DNA of 64,000 nt, taken from Saccharospirillum sp040881935. Its GTDB lineage: Bacteria; Pseudomonadota; Gammaproteobacteria; Pseudomonadales; Natronospirillaceae. The notes under the pieces are model-generated. The model did not search any database. It was not told the DNA's origin and saw only the letters and a program-made list of their open reading frames with translations. The stretch covers positions 11,050 to 75,049 of the forward strand of contig NZ_JBBECH010000075.1 in NCBI RefSeq assembly GCF_040881935.1, written 5' to 3'. Each line of letters begins with the position of its first letter. Position 1 is the stretch's first letter. A program made the position numbers and the translations under genes. Of this stretch, positions 25,361 through 33,321 are shown piece by piece.

Positions 25361-26320
25361 TCAGTGACCGGCCTGACGACGCAGTTGGCTCGGGGTCAGG
25401 TCGTAGCGACGACGAAAGGCACGGGTGAACGTTGAAGAAGAAGCAAAGCCGCAGGCCAGAGCGATGTCTAGCACCGGTCGATCCGTTGCCAGCAATAAGC
25501 GATGCCCGTGCTCAAGGCGCAGTTGCTGGTAGTGATCGCGAGGTGGGCAGCCGAGGTGCCGGGCGCAAAGCCGTTCAAGATGGCGCCAGGACAATCCGGC
25601 CCGGCGTGCCAGCTCGCCCAGGGCCAAAGGGTGTTCCAAGTGCCTTTCCATCAGAGCCAAGGCGCGATTGAGCCCGGGGTCGGTGGGTGGTAATGGCGCT
25701 CGCTGGCGGCTTGCCGGCAAGCGTTCCCGGCCATGCATCAGTTGATCACGGACCCGATTGGCGAGCTCGTCACCCTGGCGCCGGCGCACCAACGCCAGGG
25801 CCATGTCGATAGCTGAGCTGCCGCCGGCGCACGAAAACCCGGCCGACGTCACCTCGAACAGAGATTCAACGGCGTCCACCTCGGGGTAACAGCGCCTGAA
25901 ATCGGGCAGGCTTTCCCAGTGCAGAGTGGCGGTTTGGCCACCCAGCAGACCGGCATGTGCCAGTATGAAACACCCCGTATCCATGCCACCCAATGCACAC
26001 CCCTGGCGTGCCCGTTCGCGCAGCCAGTCCAGCAGGATCGGACGAAAAGCCTCTTCGGGAGCGAAGCTGGAGCAAACGGCGAGCGAGGAGCAGGACGGAG
26101 CATTCGCTATGCCAGTGTCGACGCCCAGTAACATGCCGTTGCTGGCCGTCACCGGCTGGCCATCCTCGCTGATCAGTGTCCAGTGGAATAATCTGCGTCC
26201 AGCCAGGCGGTTAGCGATGCGCAGCGGCTCGATCGCCGAGAACAGCGCCACCATTGCGAAGCGCGGTACCAGCAACAGGCCGATGTGTTCAGGGGTTTCG
26301 CCGGGCGAATCAAGTCTCAT
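25361..26320 (-). CDS. cdhR: CdhR-like GlxA-family AraC regulator
   Basis: A 319-residue regulator: N-terminal GATase1-like domain (HIGLLLVPRFAMVALFSAIEPLRIANRLAG ... GMDTGCFILAHAGLLGGQTATLHWESLPDF) and C-terminal AraC HTH (ALGELARRAGLSWRHLERLCARHLGCPPRDHYQQLRLEHGHRLL, then ALACGFASSSTFTRAFRRRYDLTPSQLRR). In Pseudomonas CdhR activates the carnitine genes and lies beside them; here it lies 72 bases after the thioesterase stop on the same strand, followed by the butyrobetaine dioxygenase. It is a paralogue of the regulator at 22998, so the two operons may have arisen by duplication or answer related ligands. Confidence 0.85.
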   Translation of the reverse strand: MRLDSPGETPEHIGLLLVPRFAMVALFSAIEPLRIANRLAGRRLFHWTLISEDGQPVTASNGMLLGVDTGIANAPSCSSLAVCSSFAPEEAFRPILLDWLRERARQGCALGGMDTGCFILAHAGLLGGQTATLHWESLPDFRRCYPEVDAVESLFEVTSAGFSCAGGSSAIDMALALVRRRQGDELANRVRDQLMHGRERLPASRQRAPLPPTDPGLNRALALMERHLEHPLALGELARRAGLSWRHLERLCARHLGCPPRDHYQQLRLEHGHRLLLATDRPVLDIALACGFASSSTFTRAFRRRYDLTPSQLRRQAGH

Positions 26321-26392
26321 GCGAGGGTGAGCCGGGGTTCGAATCAGCGGCTTATTGTAGGGCGCCAGCGGGGCTTTGCAATCGCCGGGCGC

Positions 26393-26848
26393 TTAACGAC
26401 GGATGCCCACGCGCCTCCCGGCGAAGTCCGGCCATTGGCCGGCCGATAGCCGAGGCAGGGTATCGATTGCTTGCGCCACTTCGGCCGGAAAAGCAGCCGG
26501 TCGAACGGTCGTGGTATCAATCGCCATCAACATCTGCTCGCTGGTGGCTAGGCGTTGAGCCCCGGCATTGAACAATTCGAAACCGGCGTGCAGGCGCTTG
26601 GCGTCGTGGTCAAGGAGCACGAACCTGACCTGTAACGCCTCGCCCTGATGCGCTTCGCGCTGGTAGCACAGGTGGGTTTCCAGTGTGTAAAGCGTGTAGC
26701 CAAGCCGTTGCCTTCCTTCCGCATCGAGACCGATATGGTCCATTAGCGCATCCGCCGCCAGCGAGAACAGCCGGGCGTACTCGGCATCGTTCATGTGGCC
26801 ATTGTAATCAACCCAGGTCGGATCGACCCGGGTTTCAAGTAGGATCAT
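26393..26848 (-). CDS. cdhB: Betainyl-CoA thioesterase (hotdog fold)
   Basis: A 151-residue 4HBT-type hotdog thioesterase. VDPTWVDYNGHMNDAEYARLF holds the catalytic Asp of the family and the conserved GHMN turn. Its ATG overlaps the stop of the carnitine dehydrogenase gene. In Pseudomonas the equivalent (CdhB) hydrolyses betainyl-CoA to glycine betaine and CoA; in some bacteria it is fused to the dehydrogenase. The location between lcdH and the cdhR-like gene supports the same role here. Confidence 0.87.
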   Translation of the reverse strand: MILLETRVDPTWVDYNGHMNDAEYARLFSLAADALMDHIGLDAEGRQRLGYTLYTLETHLCYQREAHQGEALQVRFVLLDHDAKRLHAGFELFNAGAQRLATSEQMLMAIDTTTVRPAAFPAEVAQAIDTLPRLSAGQWPDFAGRRVGIRR

Positions 26849-27804
26849 CAGATGCGCCCCTCCAGGCCCTCGGCTTCGGGCCAGTATTTGTGGACCAGGT
26901 CGAGCAACTCCACCAGGAAGTCATCACGCCGCCTGTCCAGCTCACCGACGGTCCGACCCGCTGCCTGGTGTTCGCAGCCAGTCACTACCTGTTCGATCAG
27001 TTCGTCGGTCAGTTCGGGGGCCTTCAGCCGGGTCCATGGCAGTTTCAGTGCCGGACCAAATTGTTCCAGCATATGGCGCATGCCGGGCTCGCCTCCCGCC
27101 AGATGAAAGGTCAGGAAAGTGCCCATCAACGACCAGCGCAGGCCGCAACCATAGATGACCGCGGCATCAATTTCCTCGGTGGTGGCAACACCGTCATTAA
27201 CCAAATGCAAAGCTTCGCGCCATAACGCTTCCATCAGTCGATCGGCGATGTGACCCTCTATTTCGCGCCGAACCACCAGCGGCCGCATGCCCAACTCCTG
27301 ATAGAGAGCTCGTGCGTACTCGGTCTGCTCCGGTGCTGTCGCCGAGCCGCCAACCAGCTCGACCAGCGGCAGCAAATAGACAGGGTTGAAGGGGTGGGCG
27401 ACGATGACCCTACCCGGTAGCTGTGTGCAGTCACGTTGCAGATCCGTCGGTTTGAAGCCTGAGGTGGACGAACCGATGATAACATCGGGTCGGGCGGCCG
27501 CATCCAGCTGGGACAGGATGCTTTGTTTGAGTGGCAAGCGCTCGGGCACGTTCTCCTGTACCAGATCGGCCCCGTCGACGGCGGCTTCTAGGTTGTCGGT
27601 AAACGTCAGTCGGTCACGATGGGCACCTTCGGCCAGGCCCATGCGGGTCAGCGATTCCCAGGCATTATCGATGAACGCTCGGGTGCGAGCCGGAGCTTCT
27701 GGGTCTGGGTCGAACGCGGTTACGCTCCACCCGCGAGCCAGAGCACGGGCGATCCAACCGTTGCCGATAACCCCGGTTCCGATGACAGCCAGATGTCGAC
27801 TCAT
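26848..27804 (-). CDS. lcdH: L-carnitine 3-dehydrogenase
   Basis: A 318-residue member of the 3-hydroxyacyl-CoA dehydrogenase-like family that oxidises L-carnitine to 3-dehydrocarnitine with NAD. The N-terminal VIGTGVIGNGWIARALARGWSVTAFDPDP is the Rossmann NAD site. VQENVPERLPLKQSILSQLDAA, SSTSGFKPTDLQ, GRVIVAHPFNPVYLLPLVELVGG and the C-terminal YGCGLRWSLMGTFLTFHLAGGEPGMRHML are typical of LcdH/CdhA. It overlaps cdhC upstream by 4 bases and cdhB downstream by one, giving the order cdhC-lcdH-cdhB. Confidence 0.93.
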   Translation of the reverse strand: MSRHLAVIGTGVIGNGWIARALARGWSVTAFDPDPEAPARTRAFIDNAWESLTRMGLAEGAHRDRLTFTDNLEAAVDGADLVQENVPERLPLKQSILSQLDAAARPDVIIGSSTSGFKPTDLQRDCTQLPGRVIVAHPFNPVYLLPLVELVGGSATAPEQTEYARALYQELGMRPLVVRREIEGHIADRLMEALWREALHLVNDGVATTEEIDAAVIYGCGLRWSLMGTFLTFHLAGGEPGMRHMLEQFGPALKLPWTRLKAPELTDELIEQVVTGCEHQAAGRTVGELDRRRDDFLVELLDLVHKYWPEAEGLEGRI

Positions 27805-28709
27805 GCGCCACCTCCGGCGATGTTACCCGTGTTCGGGTCGCGCAGGGCGAGGTGCGTACGCGTCTCGGCTGGTGTCATGACCCGGGCACCAAGATTTTCA
27901 ATAAGGCTGGCGGCTTTTTCCACCAGTTGTCCATTGCTGGCCAGCACACCCTTTTCCAGATAAAGGTTGTCTTCCAGTCCAACGCGGGCATGGCCACCGA
28001 GCAAGACCGCTTGGGCCACCATAGGCATCTGATGGCGGCCAATTCCGAACGCGGCCCAATTGGCGGTGTCCGGCAGTTTGTTGCGCATGGTGAGCATGGT
28101 TTCAGTGTCGGCTTCGGCGCCCCAGGGAATACCCAGGCAGAGCTGAAAAAGGGGGTCACCGTCGAGCAGCCCCTCGCTGAACAACTGGCGCGCGAACCGG
28201 ACATGGCCGAGATCAAAGCATTCCAGCTCCGGCTTAACCCCGGCGGCTTGCACCAGGCGGGCATGCTCGCGCAGCCAGTCGGCTGAATTGATATAGACCA
28301 TCTCCCCGAAATTCAGGCTGCCGCAGTCCAGCGTGCACATTTCCGGGAGCAGGGTGCCAATTGCTTCATGGCGTTCGGCCGGCGTCTGCATATCGGTCCC
28401 GGGGCCTCCTCGGGTGGGGTCAGTGGTATCGGGTATCCAGTCACCGCCACCGCCAGCGGTTAAATTGATGACGATGTCGGTATCCGCTTCCCGAATGCGC
28501 TCCACGACTTCCCGAAAATGATCGACTGAATGGCTGATGCCACCGGTAGCGGGGTCGCGAACGTGAATATGGGCGATGCTGGCTCCAGCCTGAGCCGCCT
28601 CAATGGCCGAGTCAGCAATCTGCTTGGGCGTGATAGGAACGTGGGGGTTTTTATCTGTTGTGTCGCCAGCGCCGGTGACAGCACAGGTCAGGATAACATT
28701 GGGATTCAT
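27801..28709 (-). CDS. cdhC: 3-dehydrocarnitine cleavage enzyme (BKACE family)
   Basis: A 302-residue beta-keto acid cleavage enzyme. It condenses 3-dehydrocarnitine with acetyl-CoA to give betainyl-CoA and acetoacetate. VILTCAVTGAGDT, ASIAHIHVRDPATG (metal-binding HxH), TDIVINLTAGGG, and GHARVGLEDNLYLEKG (the C-terminal family motif with the conserved Glu) are all present. It is the first gene of the minus-strand carnitine operon; its ATG at 28709 begins just downstream of a 150-base divergent gap. The chemical assignment rests on the neighbouring lcdH and thioesterase, since BKACE members act on several beta-keto acids. Confidence 0.92.
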   Translation of the reverse strand: MNPNVILTCAVTGAGDTTDKNPHVPITPKQIADSAIEAAQAGASIAHIHVRDPATGGISHSVDHFREVVERIREADTDIVINLTAGGGGDWIPDTTDPTRGGPGTDMQTPAERHEAIGTLLPEMCTLDCGSLNFGEMVYINSADWLREHARLVQAAGVKPELECFDLGHVRFARQLFSEGLLDGDPLFQLCLGIPWGAEADTETMLTMRNKLPDTANWAAFGIGRHQMPMVAQAVLLGGHARVGLEDNLYLEKGVLASNGQLVEKAASLIENLGARVMTPAETRTHLALRDPNTGNIAGGGA

Positions 28710-28862
28710 AAAGGCCTCTTTGGAACTATCGAAATCAGTCGTCAGTCTGGCAGGTCGTTCTGTCTTCCAGGCGGCCTTAGACGACAGGCAGTGTGCCCTA
28801 TTCGCCAGAGACCGGCTGAGCGGGCGTGATATCGGTCGCTACTGTCAAATCAGGAGATATCT

Positions 28863-29006
28863 ATGCAAGCTGTTCATTATGCTGAAAAAGAAGTGAATCA
28901 ATTTAAACGGGGTCGCGGTTGGAAGGTCAACCTGTTTGGCCAAAATTCCGATGTCCCAGCGTGTGATCTGCAGGCGTTTTGCATCGACATGAGCACGAAC
29001 ATGTAG
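28863..29006 (+). CDS. Possible small protein of 47 residues
   Basis: An ATG with AGGAGA 5 bases upstream opens a 47-codon frame ending at TAG 29004-29006. It lies alone in the 429-base gap (28710-29138) between cdhC and the GGDEF gene and points away from cdhC. The product is mildly basic, with two cysteines near the C-terminus (PACDLQAFCID) and no membrane segment. No family is recognised. The well-placed ribosome-binding site is the only real support; it may also be a truncated gene start. The rest of the gap holds promoter sequence for cdhC and nothing else visible. Confidence 0.3.
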   Translation: MQAVHYAEKEVNQFKRGRGWKVNLFGQNSDVPACDLQAFCIDMSTNM

Positions 29007-29138
29007 CTCGACAGTCACTTTCACATTGTTGATCAGTTTCAGGTATTCGGATAGCAAAACGGCTTTGAATTCGGGGCTACTTACAATTTAGATGTTGTGC
29101 CTTAGTTGTGCACCGTTTTTGTCTTATGCCGACCGTCT

Positions 29139-31253
29139 TTACGAAGACAGTTGCTGGCGGTTCCTCCTGAGCAATGCATCAAAATCAATTTGGCGTAGGG
29201 GCTCGGAGAACAAAAAGCCCTGGACGTAATCGCAGCCAGAACGAGAGAGGAATTGCATCTGCTCCTCCTTTTCAACGCCCACTCCAACCACCTGGACGTT
29301 TATCGCCCGAGCCATAGCAATTATGCTCTCAATCATGCGGTCGGCATCTCCACCCTGGCCAGCGTCTTTGATTAACTCCCTGTCTATCTTGACGCTGTTC
29401 ATCTTGAATTCCATAAGAGCCAATAGAGAGAAAGGTTCGATACCAAAATTGTCGATTGCCAAATTAAGCCGCGGACCCGACACACCTAAGCCATTGACTG
29501 GATTTAATTCGCAGGCACGCATATTGTTAAAAGAGGCTTGGGCCAGTTCTACAGTGATCCACGCCTCATTCAGGCTGATTGTTGTACGACGCGCTCGCCA
29601 ATGGTCTATCAGGCCTTGAGTTACGAAGAAGGCAGATGATTCGTTGATGCTTATCGGAAAAACCGTGTCATTCAGATCGCGCCACAGACACGAGCAGAAC
29701 GCCGCCTGCTCCAGTACGAAGGCGGCGATGCTGTCCGTCATGTTGTCATGTTCAGTGACACTTAGAAATGCCTCCGGAGTTAATAGCCCCTTAGACGGGT
29801 GATGCCATCGGAGCAACGCTTCAGCTCTGGCTATGACCCCAGTGCGGGTATCAATGATAGGCTGGTAATAAACCTCCAGTTGGTTCTCTTTGAGGGCATC
29901 CTCGAGTTCCCTGGCTAACCTCATATGCTCTGATTCACTCTCCGCCATCCATGGCTCGTAGATTTGAACCTGATTACGTCCATGATCTTTAGCCGCGTAC
30001 ATGGCCTGATCGGCATTGTGCATCAATCGACCTACATCCTTCCCGTCATCGGGGAAAAGCGTCAGGCCGATACTCCCGGAAATGTGTATCCGGTGAGAAT
30101 CAACGCTGAACGGCTTTTCGATACTGGACAGAAGTATCTTGGCGGTTTGTATCGCGCCATCCCTGCCGGTTTCTTTCAAGATCAGGGTGAATTCGTCTCC
30201 GCCTAGACGGGCCACTGTATCCATGGCACGGACTTTGGTGCTTAGCCGTTCGGCTACTTGCGCCAGAAGCCGGTCACCGGCTTCGTGGCCGAGTTGGTCG
30301 TTGGCTTGCTTAAAACGGTCCAGGTCGATGAACAGCAAGGCAAAGGAGCTTTCCATGCGCTCGGCCTCAAGCAAGGTCTGCTCAAGCCGGTCGAGAAACA
30401 ATCGCCGATTAGGGATGCCGGTGAGCTCATCGAAATTGGCGCTTCGCCAGACCTGATACTCGCTAAGTTTGCGCTCAGTGATGTCCCGTGTAGTCTTGAC
30501 GACCGCCTCAACTTTGTTCTGGCTGTCATAAACCGGTACAAATTGGCAGTCAAAATACAATTTATGATCAGGGGGTAAGCGGTGGTGAAACTCCTTACGC
30601 TGAGACCGGCCTGTCGAGACAACTGTTTCAATTTCATCGTGAATTTCCTCGGCAAAATCCAGCTTCAGCTCCCGGGGGGTTTTACCAATGACGTCACGGG
30701 GTGGTGCGCTGACCATATCGGCCATCGCTTTATTGAGAAACAGGAACTTGCCATTGGGTTCAAATATGGCAACAGGGTCTGGAGAGGCTTTGAGCATGGT
30801 GTCGATTAGACGTGTCTCCTGTTCTTTTAGTGCTGAGAAACTGGACACAGAGTTGGCAGTCAATTGGTCGACGGCTTCGTTGAACCGTATCAGTTCATCA
30901 TAGTCTCTTTCGGTGAGGCCCCTCTGTAATTCGCCCCAGGCAATAGTAACCCGAGCCCTCAAGGCTCGAAATTCCTGTACCATCTGAAACATGGAAAGCC
31001 CCTGCTTGACACGGTCGATGGCATGCTCTGCCGAAACAACGACTTTGCCTCTCCCAAGGGCTTTGCGTACCGTCTCGCCGTTGGTCTGGGAGGTAACGAG
31101 ATAGTCGGAAATAAACTCCAGTATCGAACGCGCGTGATCCTTTAGGGCCGCGCTGTCTTCACCCTTCAATTCCGGGGCGATTTCCAGTGCGGCTTCTTCC
31201 CAGTCATTGAGCATTTGCTCCATGTTTGTCTGAATAAATCGGGTCAGCTTCAT
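29139..31253 (-). CDS. PAS-GGDEF-EAL c-di-GMP signalling protein with a degenerate EAL domain
   Basis: A 704-residue cytoplasmic protein. Residues 1-145 look like an RsbRD-type/sensor helical domain (EFRALRARVTIAW), 148-265 a PAS domain (ASPDPVAIFEPNGKFLFLNKAMADMV ... KTTRDITERK), 270-435 GGDEF and 445-700 EAL. The GGDEF motif (351-355) is intact and an I-site RxxD (342-345) lies five residues before it, so it should make c-di-GMP under product feedback. In the EAL domain the EALLRW (478), N537, K622 and Q678 positions are kept, but the ELTE-like site reads VELAQ, the DDFGTG site reads DNFGIE, and AEGVE reads GVGVE. Phosphodiesterase activity is therefore doubtful. No membrane helices. Monocistronic. 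Confidence 0.92.
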   Translation of the reverse strand: MKLTRFIQTNMEQMLNDWEEAALEIAPELKGEDSAALKDHARSILEFISDYLVTSQTNGETVRKALGRGKVVVSAEHAIDRVKQGLSMFQMVQEFRALRARVTIAWGELQRGLTERDYDELIRFNEAVDQLTANSVSSFSALKEQETRLIDTMLKASPDPVAIFEPNGKFLFLNKAMADMVSAPPRDVIGKTPRELKLDFAEEIHDEIETVVSTGRSQRKEFHHRLPPDHKLYFDCQFVPVYDSQNKVEAVVKTTRDITERKLSEYQVWRSANFDELTGIPNRRLFLDRLEQTLLEAERMESSFALLFIDLDRFKQANDQLGHEAGDRLLAQVAERLSTKVRAMDTVARLGGDEFTLILKETGRDGAIQTAKILLSSIEKPFSVDSHRIHISGSIGLTLFPDDGKDVGRLMHNADQAMYAAKDHGRNQVQIYEPWMAESESEHMRLARELEDALKENQLEVYYQPIIDTRTGVIARAEALLRWHHPSKGLLTPEAFLSVTEHDNMTDSIAAFVLEQAAFCSCLWRDLNDTVFPISINESSAFFVTQGLIDHWRARRTTISLNEAWITVELAQASFNNMRACELNPVNGLGVSGPRLNLAIDNFGIEPFSLLALMEFKMNSVKIDRELIKDAGQGGDADRMIESIIAMARAINVQVVGVGVEKEEQMQFLSRSGCDYVQGFLFSEPLRQIDFDALLRRNRQQLSS

Positions 31254-31563
31254 AGCGAGAGGTTTCCTTGTAGCCTTTCAAGCAATGTTTCGGAAAACCA
31301 TGTCAGGGTATGCACATCTAACATTAAACGTCGAAGCAATGGGTGGATATTGATCTGGGCAATCTCATAACCGCTTGAGGAACGTTAATACTTTAGAGAG
31401 TTTCAATCGTTTCGCGGATGCTTCCGTTTAGTGATGCGCCGGACAGTTGCGCGCAAAAGCTATGTTCGAAGGTCTATAGAAGTGGCCACAAAATTCATTC
31501 CATCATAAATGCCTACTATTCTCTGTGCGGTAAATAACATAAACGTCCAGCGTTCAAAGCGTC
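31254..31563. other. 310-base gap without a gene
   Basis: Lies between the start of the GGDEF gene and the stop of the fusion gene, both on the minus strand. It must contain the promoter of the GGDEF gene. No ORF with a ribosome-binding site, no tRNA-like fold and no clear terminator were seen. Confidence 0.4.
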
Positions 31564-33243
31564 TCAGAACCAGCCCGTAGAGCCATCGGGACCGAATTCG
31601 AAAACAGCGCCACATGGCCTGCGACTTTGCCGCATTGCTCCTGCCAGGAGTGCGATTAGCCAAGCTGTGCATCGCCGTACCCAGTCTGCGAATGCCAACC
31701 TCAACAAGGGAACCAGCCCAAACCACAGCACGTAGCCAAGCGAAGCAACCATCAGCCCATCAATGCGGCCAGGCGTGCGATCACTCCGGATATGTCGATA
31801 CAAGAGCCACGTCAGCACAGCGGCGTGAGGGACGACCAGCCAGGCAATGCCGTTGTAGGCGCCACCGGCCAGTCCCCAGACTTGCCATGCAAGTGCGGCT
31901 GCGGCGGAGAGCAGGACGAAGAAGAGCGCGATACGCAGCGCGTTCTTGAATCCAAGGCGCACCGCCAAAGTGCGCTTGGTCGCCAAGGCATCGGCCTGGA
32001 TGTCCGGTATTCCCGCCAGGGTGATAGAGGGCAATATGCCCAGCAACATGGGCACGCAGAGGAGCCATGGCGTGAGGTCGCTCCAGACCCCGCCAAGGAA
32101 CACGTAGCCACACAGCAGCACGCCGATGCTGTGGGTAACCGCCACATCCACCTCTCCCCAGCCACGATAGCTGAGCTTCAGTGGCGGCGCCGTGTAGCCG
32201 ATGGCCAGCACGGCCAAGGTGCCAAGTACTGCGATAATGGCTATCGGATGCGCCGAGGATAGCGACAGCAACCAGATCGTGCTGGCCAACAAGCCCACTA
32301 GTACCACGCCAATCCCTGCCTTGACCTCCCGCTGGCTAAGCGAGCCGTCAACCAAGACGCGCGACCCGCCGGTGAAAGCGTTGTAGTAGCGATTGCGATG
32401 ATCCGTGGGCAGATCGACCACCTCATTGACCAATACGGTTGCTACCTCTAGAAGGAAAAGGCAGAGGTAGCCAGCCCAAAACACCGACGTTCCGAGCACG
32501 GGGCTGCCGGGAGTGGCAGCAAGAGCCCCGATGGCATAGGCAATCCACGACATTGGATAGAACTGCAGCCGCAGGCTTCGCAACCAAGCGCCCGTTTTGT
32601 GCCGCAGCCGTTCTATCCTGGTGATCCGGCCCTGCTGTAACCGCTGGCCCTGTCGTTCGGCGCGGGCGAGCCATGCCTCTCGTCGGTCCGCGCTGGAGTT
32701 CTTAACGGAGCCAAACACCAGCGAACGCACCGGTTGTATGCCGCAAAAGCCCAGAGTTGCCCGTGCCAGGGCATTCTTGCCCGGTTGCCGGTACAGAAGC
32801 CGATGCACAAGCGGGGGCGTATCCATGGTGGTGATCAGTTGGGCGGAGCGGCCTTGAAGCAGCCCTTCATAGCCCGTGCCACCTTCGCACGTTTTGAAGG
32901 CGAAGCCTGGTGCCATGAGCCGATCCAAAAAGCCCTTAAGTAAGGCGGGAGCGGTTCCCCACCAGGTGGGATAAACGAATACCAGATGATCAGCCCACAG
33001 AAAGAGCTCCCGCGACCTGCACAGGTCGTCTTCGAGTGGCTGATCGTTGGGGGAGGGCGTGTGTAAGTGGGGGTCGAAATCGAGTTCTGATAGATCTAGC
33101 CTGCGCGGCTGCACCCCCGCTGCGCGCGCACCATGACAGAAGGCCTCCGCCAACGCTCCACAAAAGCTGTCGGCACGAGGATGCCCTAGAATAACCAGCA
33201 CATTTATTGGCGGCTCAGTCGGTTCGAATCTCTCAGGCAGCAT
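31564..33243 (-). CDS. Flavodoxin-like NAD(P)H oxidoreductase fused to a UbiA-type prenyltransferase
   Basis: A 559-residue two-domain protein. Residues about 13-195 form a flavodoxin_2 (MdaB/NQO-type) quinone reductase: NVLVILGHPRADSFCGALAEAF, then DHLVFVYPTWWGTAPALLKGFLDRLMAPGFAF. Residues about 215-535 form a UbiA integral-membrane prenyltransferase with around nine helices: the first acidic motif NEVVDLPTD near 270, then YNAFTGGSRVLVDG, GYTAPPLKLSYRGWGE and the second acidic motif near 414 (DIQADALATKRT). Both catalytic halves look intact. A reductase that supplies hydroquinone to a prenyltransferase is one reading. The start is ATG at 33243 with GGAAG 6 bases upstream; an upstream GTG (33261) is less likely. 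It follows the IclR gene by 78 bases on the same strand. The tail after about 535 looks non-conserved. Confidence 0.85.
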   Translation of the reverse strand: MLPERFEPTEPPINVLVILGHPRADSFCGALAEAFCHGARAAGVQPRRLDLSELDFDPHLHTPSPNDQPLEDDLCRSRELFLWADHLVFVYPTWWGTAPALLKGFLDRLMAPGFAFKTCEGGTGYEGLLQGRSAQLITTMDTPPLVHRLLYRQPGKNALARATLGFCGIQPVRSLVFGSVKNSSADRREAWLARAERQGQRLQQGRITRIERLRHKTGAWLRSLRLQFYPMSWIAYAIGALAATPGSPVLGTSVFWAGYLCLFLLEVATVLVNEVVDLPTDHRNRYYNAFTGGSRVLVDGSLSQREVKAGIGVVLVGLLASTIWLLSLSSAHPIAIIAVLGTLAVLAIGYTAPPLKLSYRGWGEVDVAVTHSIGVLLCGYVFLGGVWSDLTPWLLCVPMLLGILPSITLAGIPDIQADALATKRTLAVRLGFKNALRIALFFVLLSAAAALAWQVWGLAGGAYNGIAWLVVPHAAVLTWLLYRHIRSDRTPGRIDGLMVASLGYVLWFGLVPLLRLAFADWVRRCTAWLIALLAGAMRQSRRPCGAVFEFGPDGSTGWF

Positions 33244-33321
33244 GATGTTCTTCCCGAACACTCTTACAGTTTTAAGTGACGTCGGCCCCTATCATTCATC
33301 TGGCCTGCCCGTCACTGGGTT

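Noticed and set aside
28845..29057. 70-codon minus-strand frame in the cdhC/GGDEF gap
   Set aside because: It has no good ribosome-binding site and competes with the plus-strand ORF at 28863, which does.
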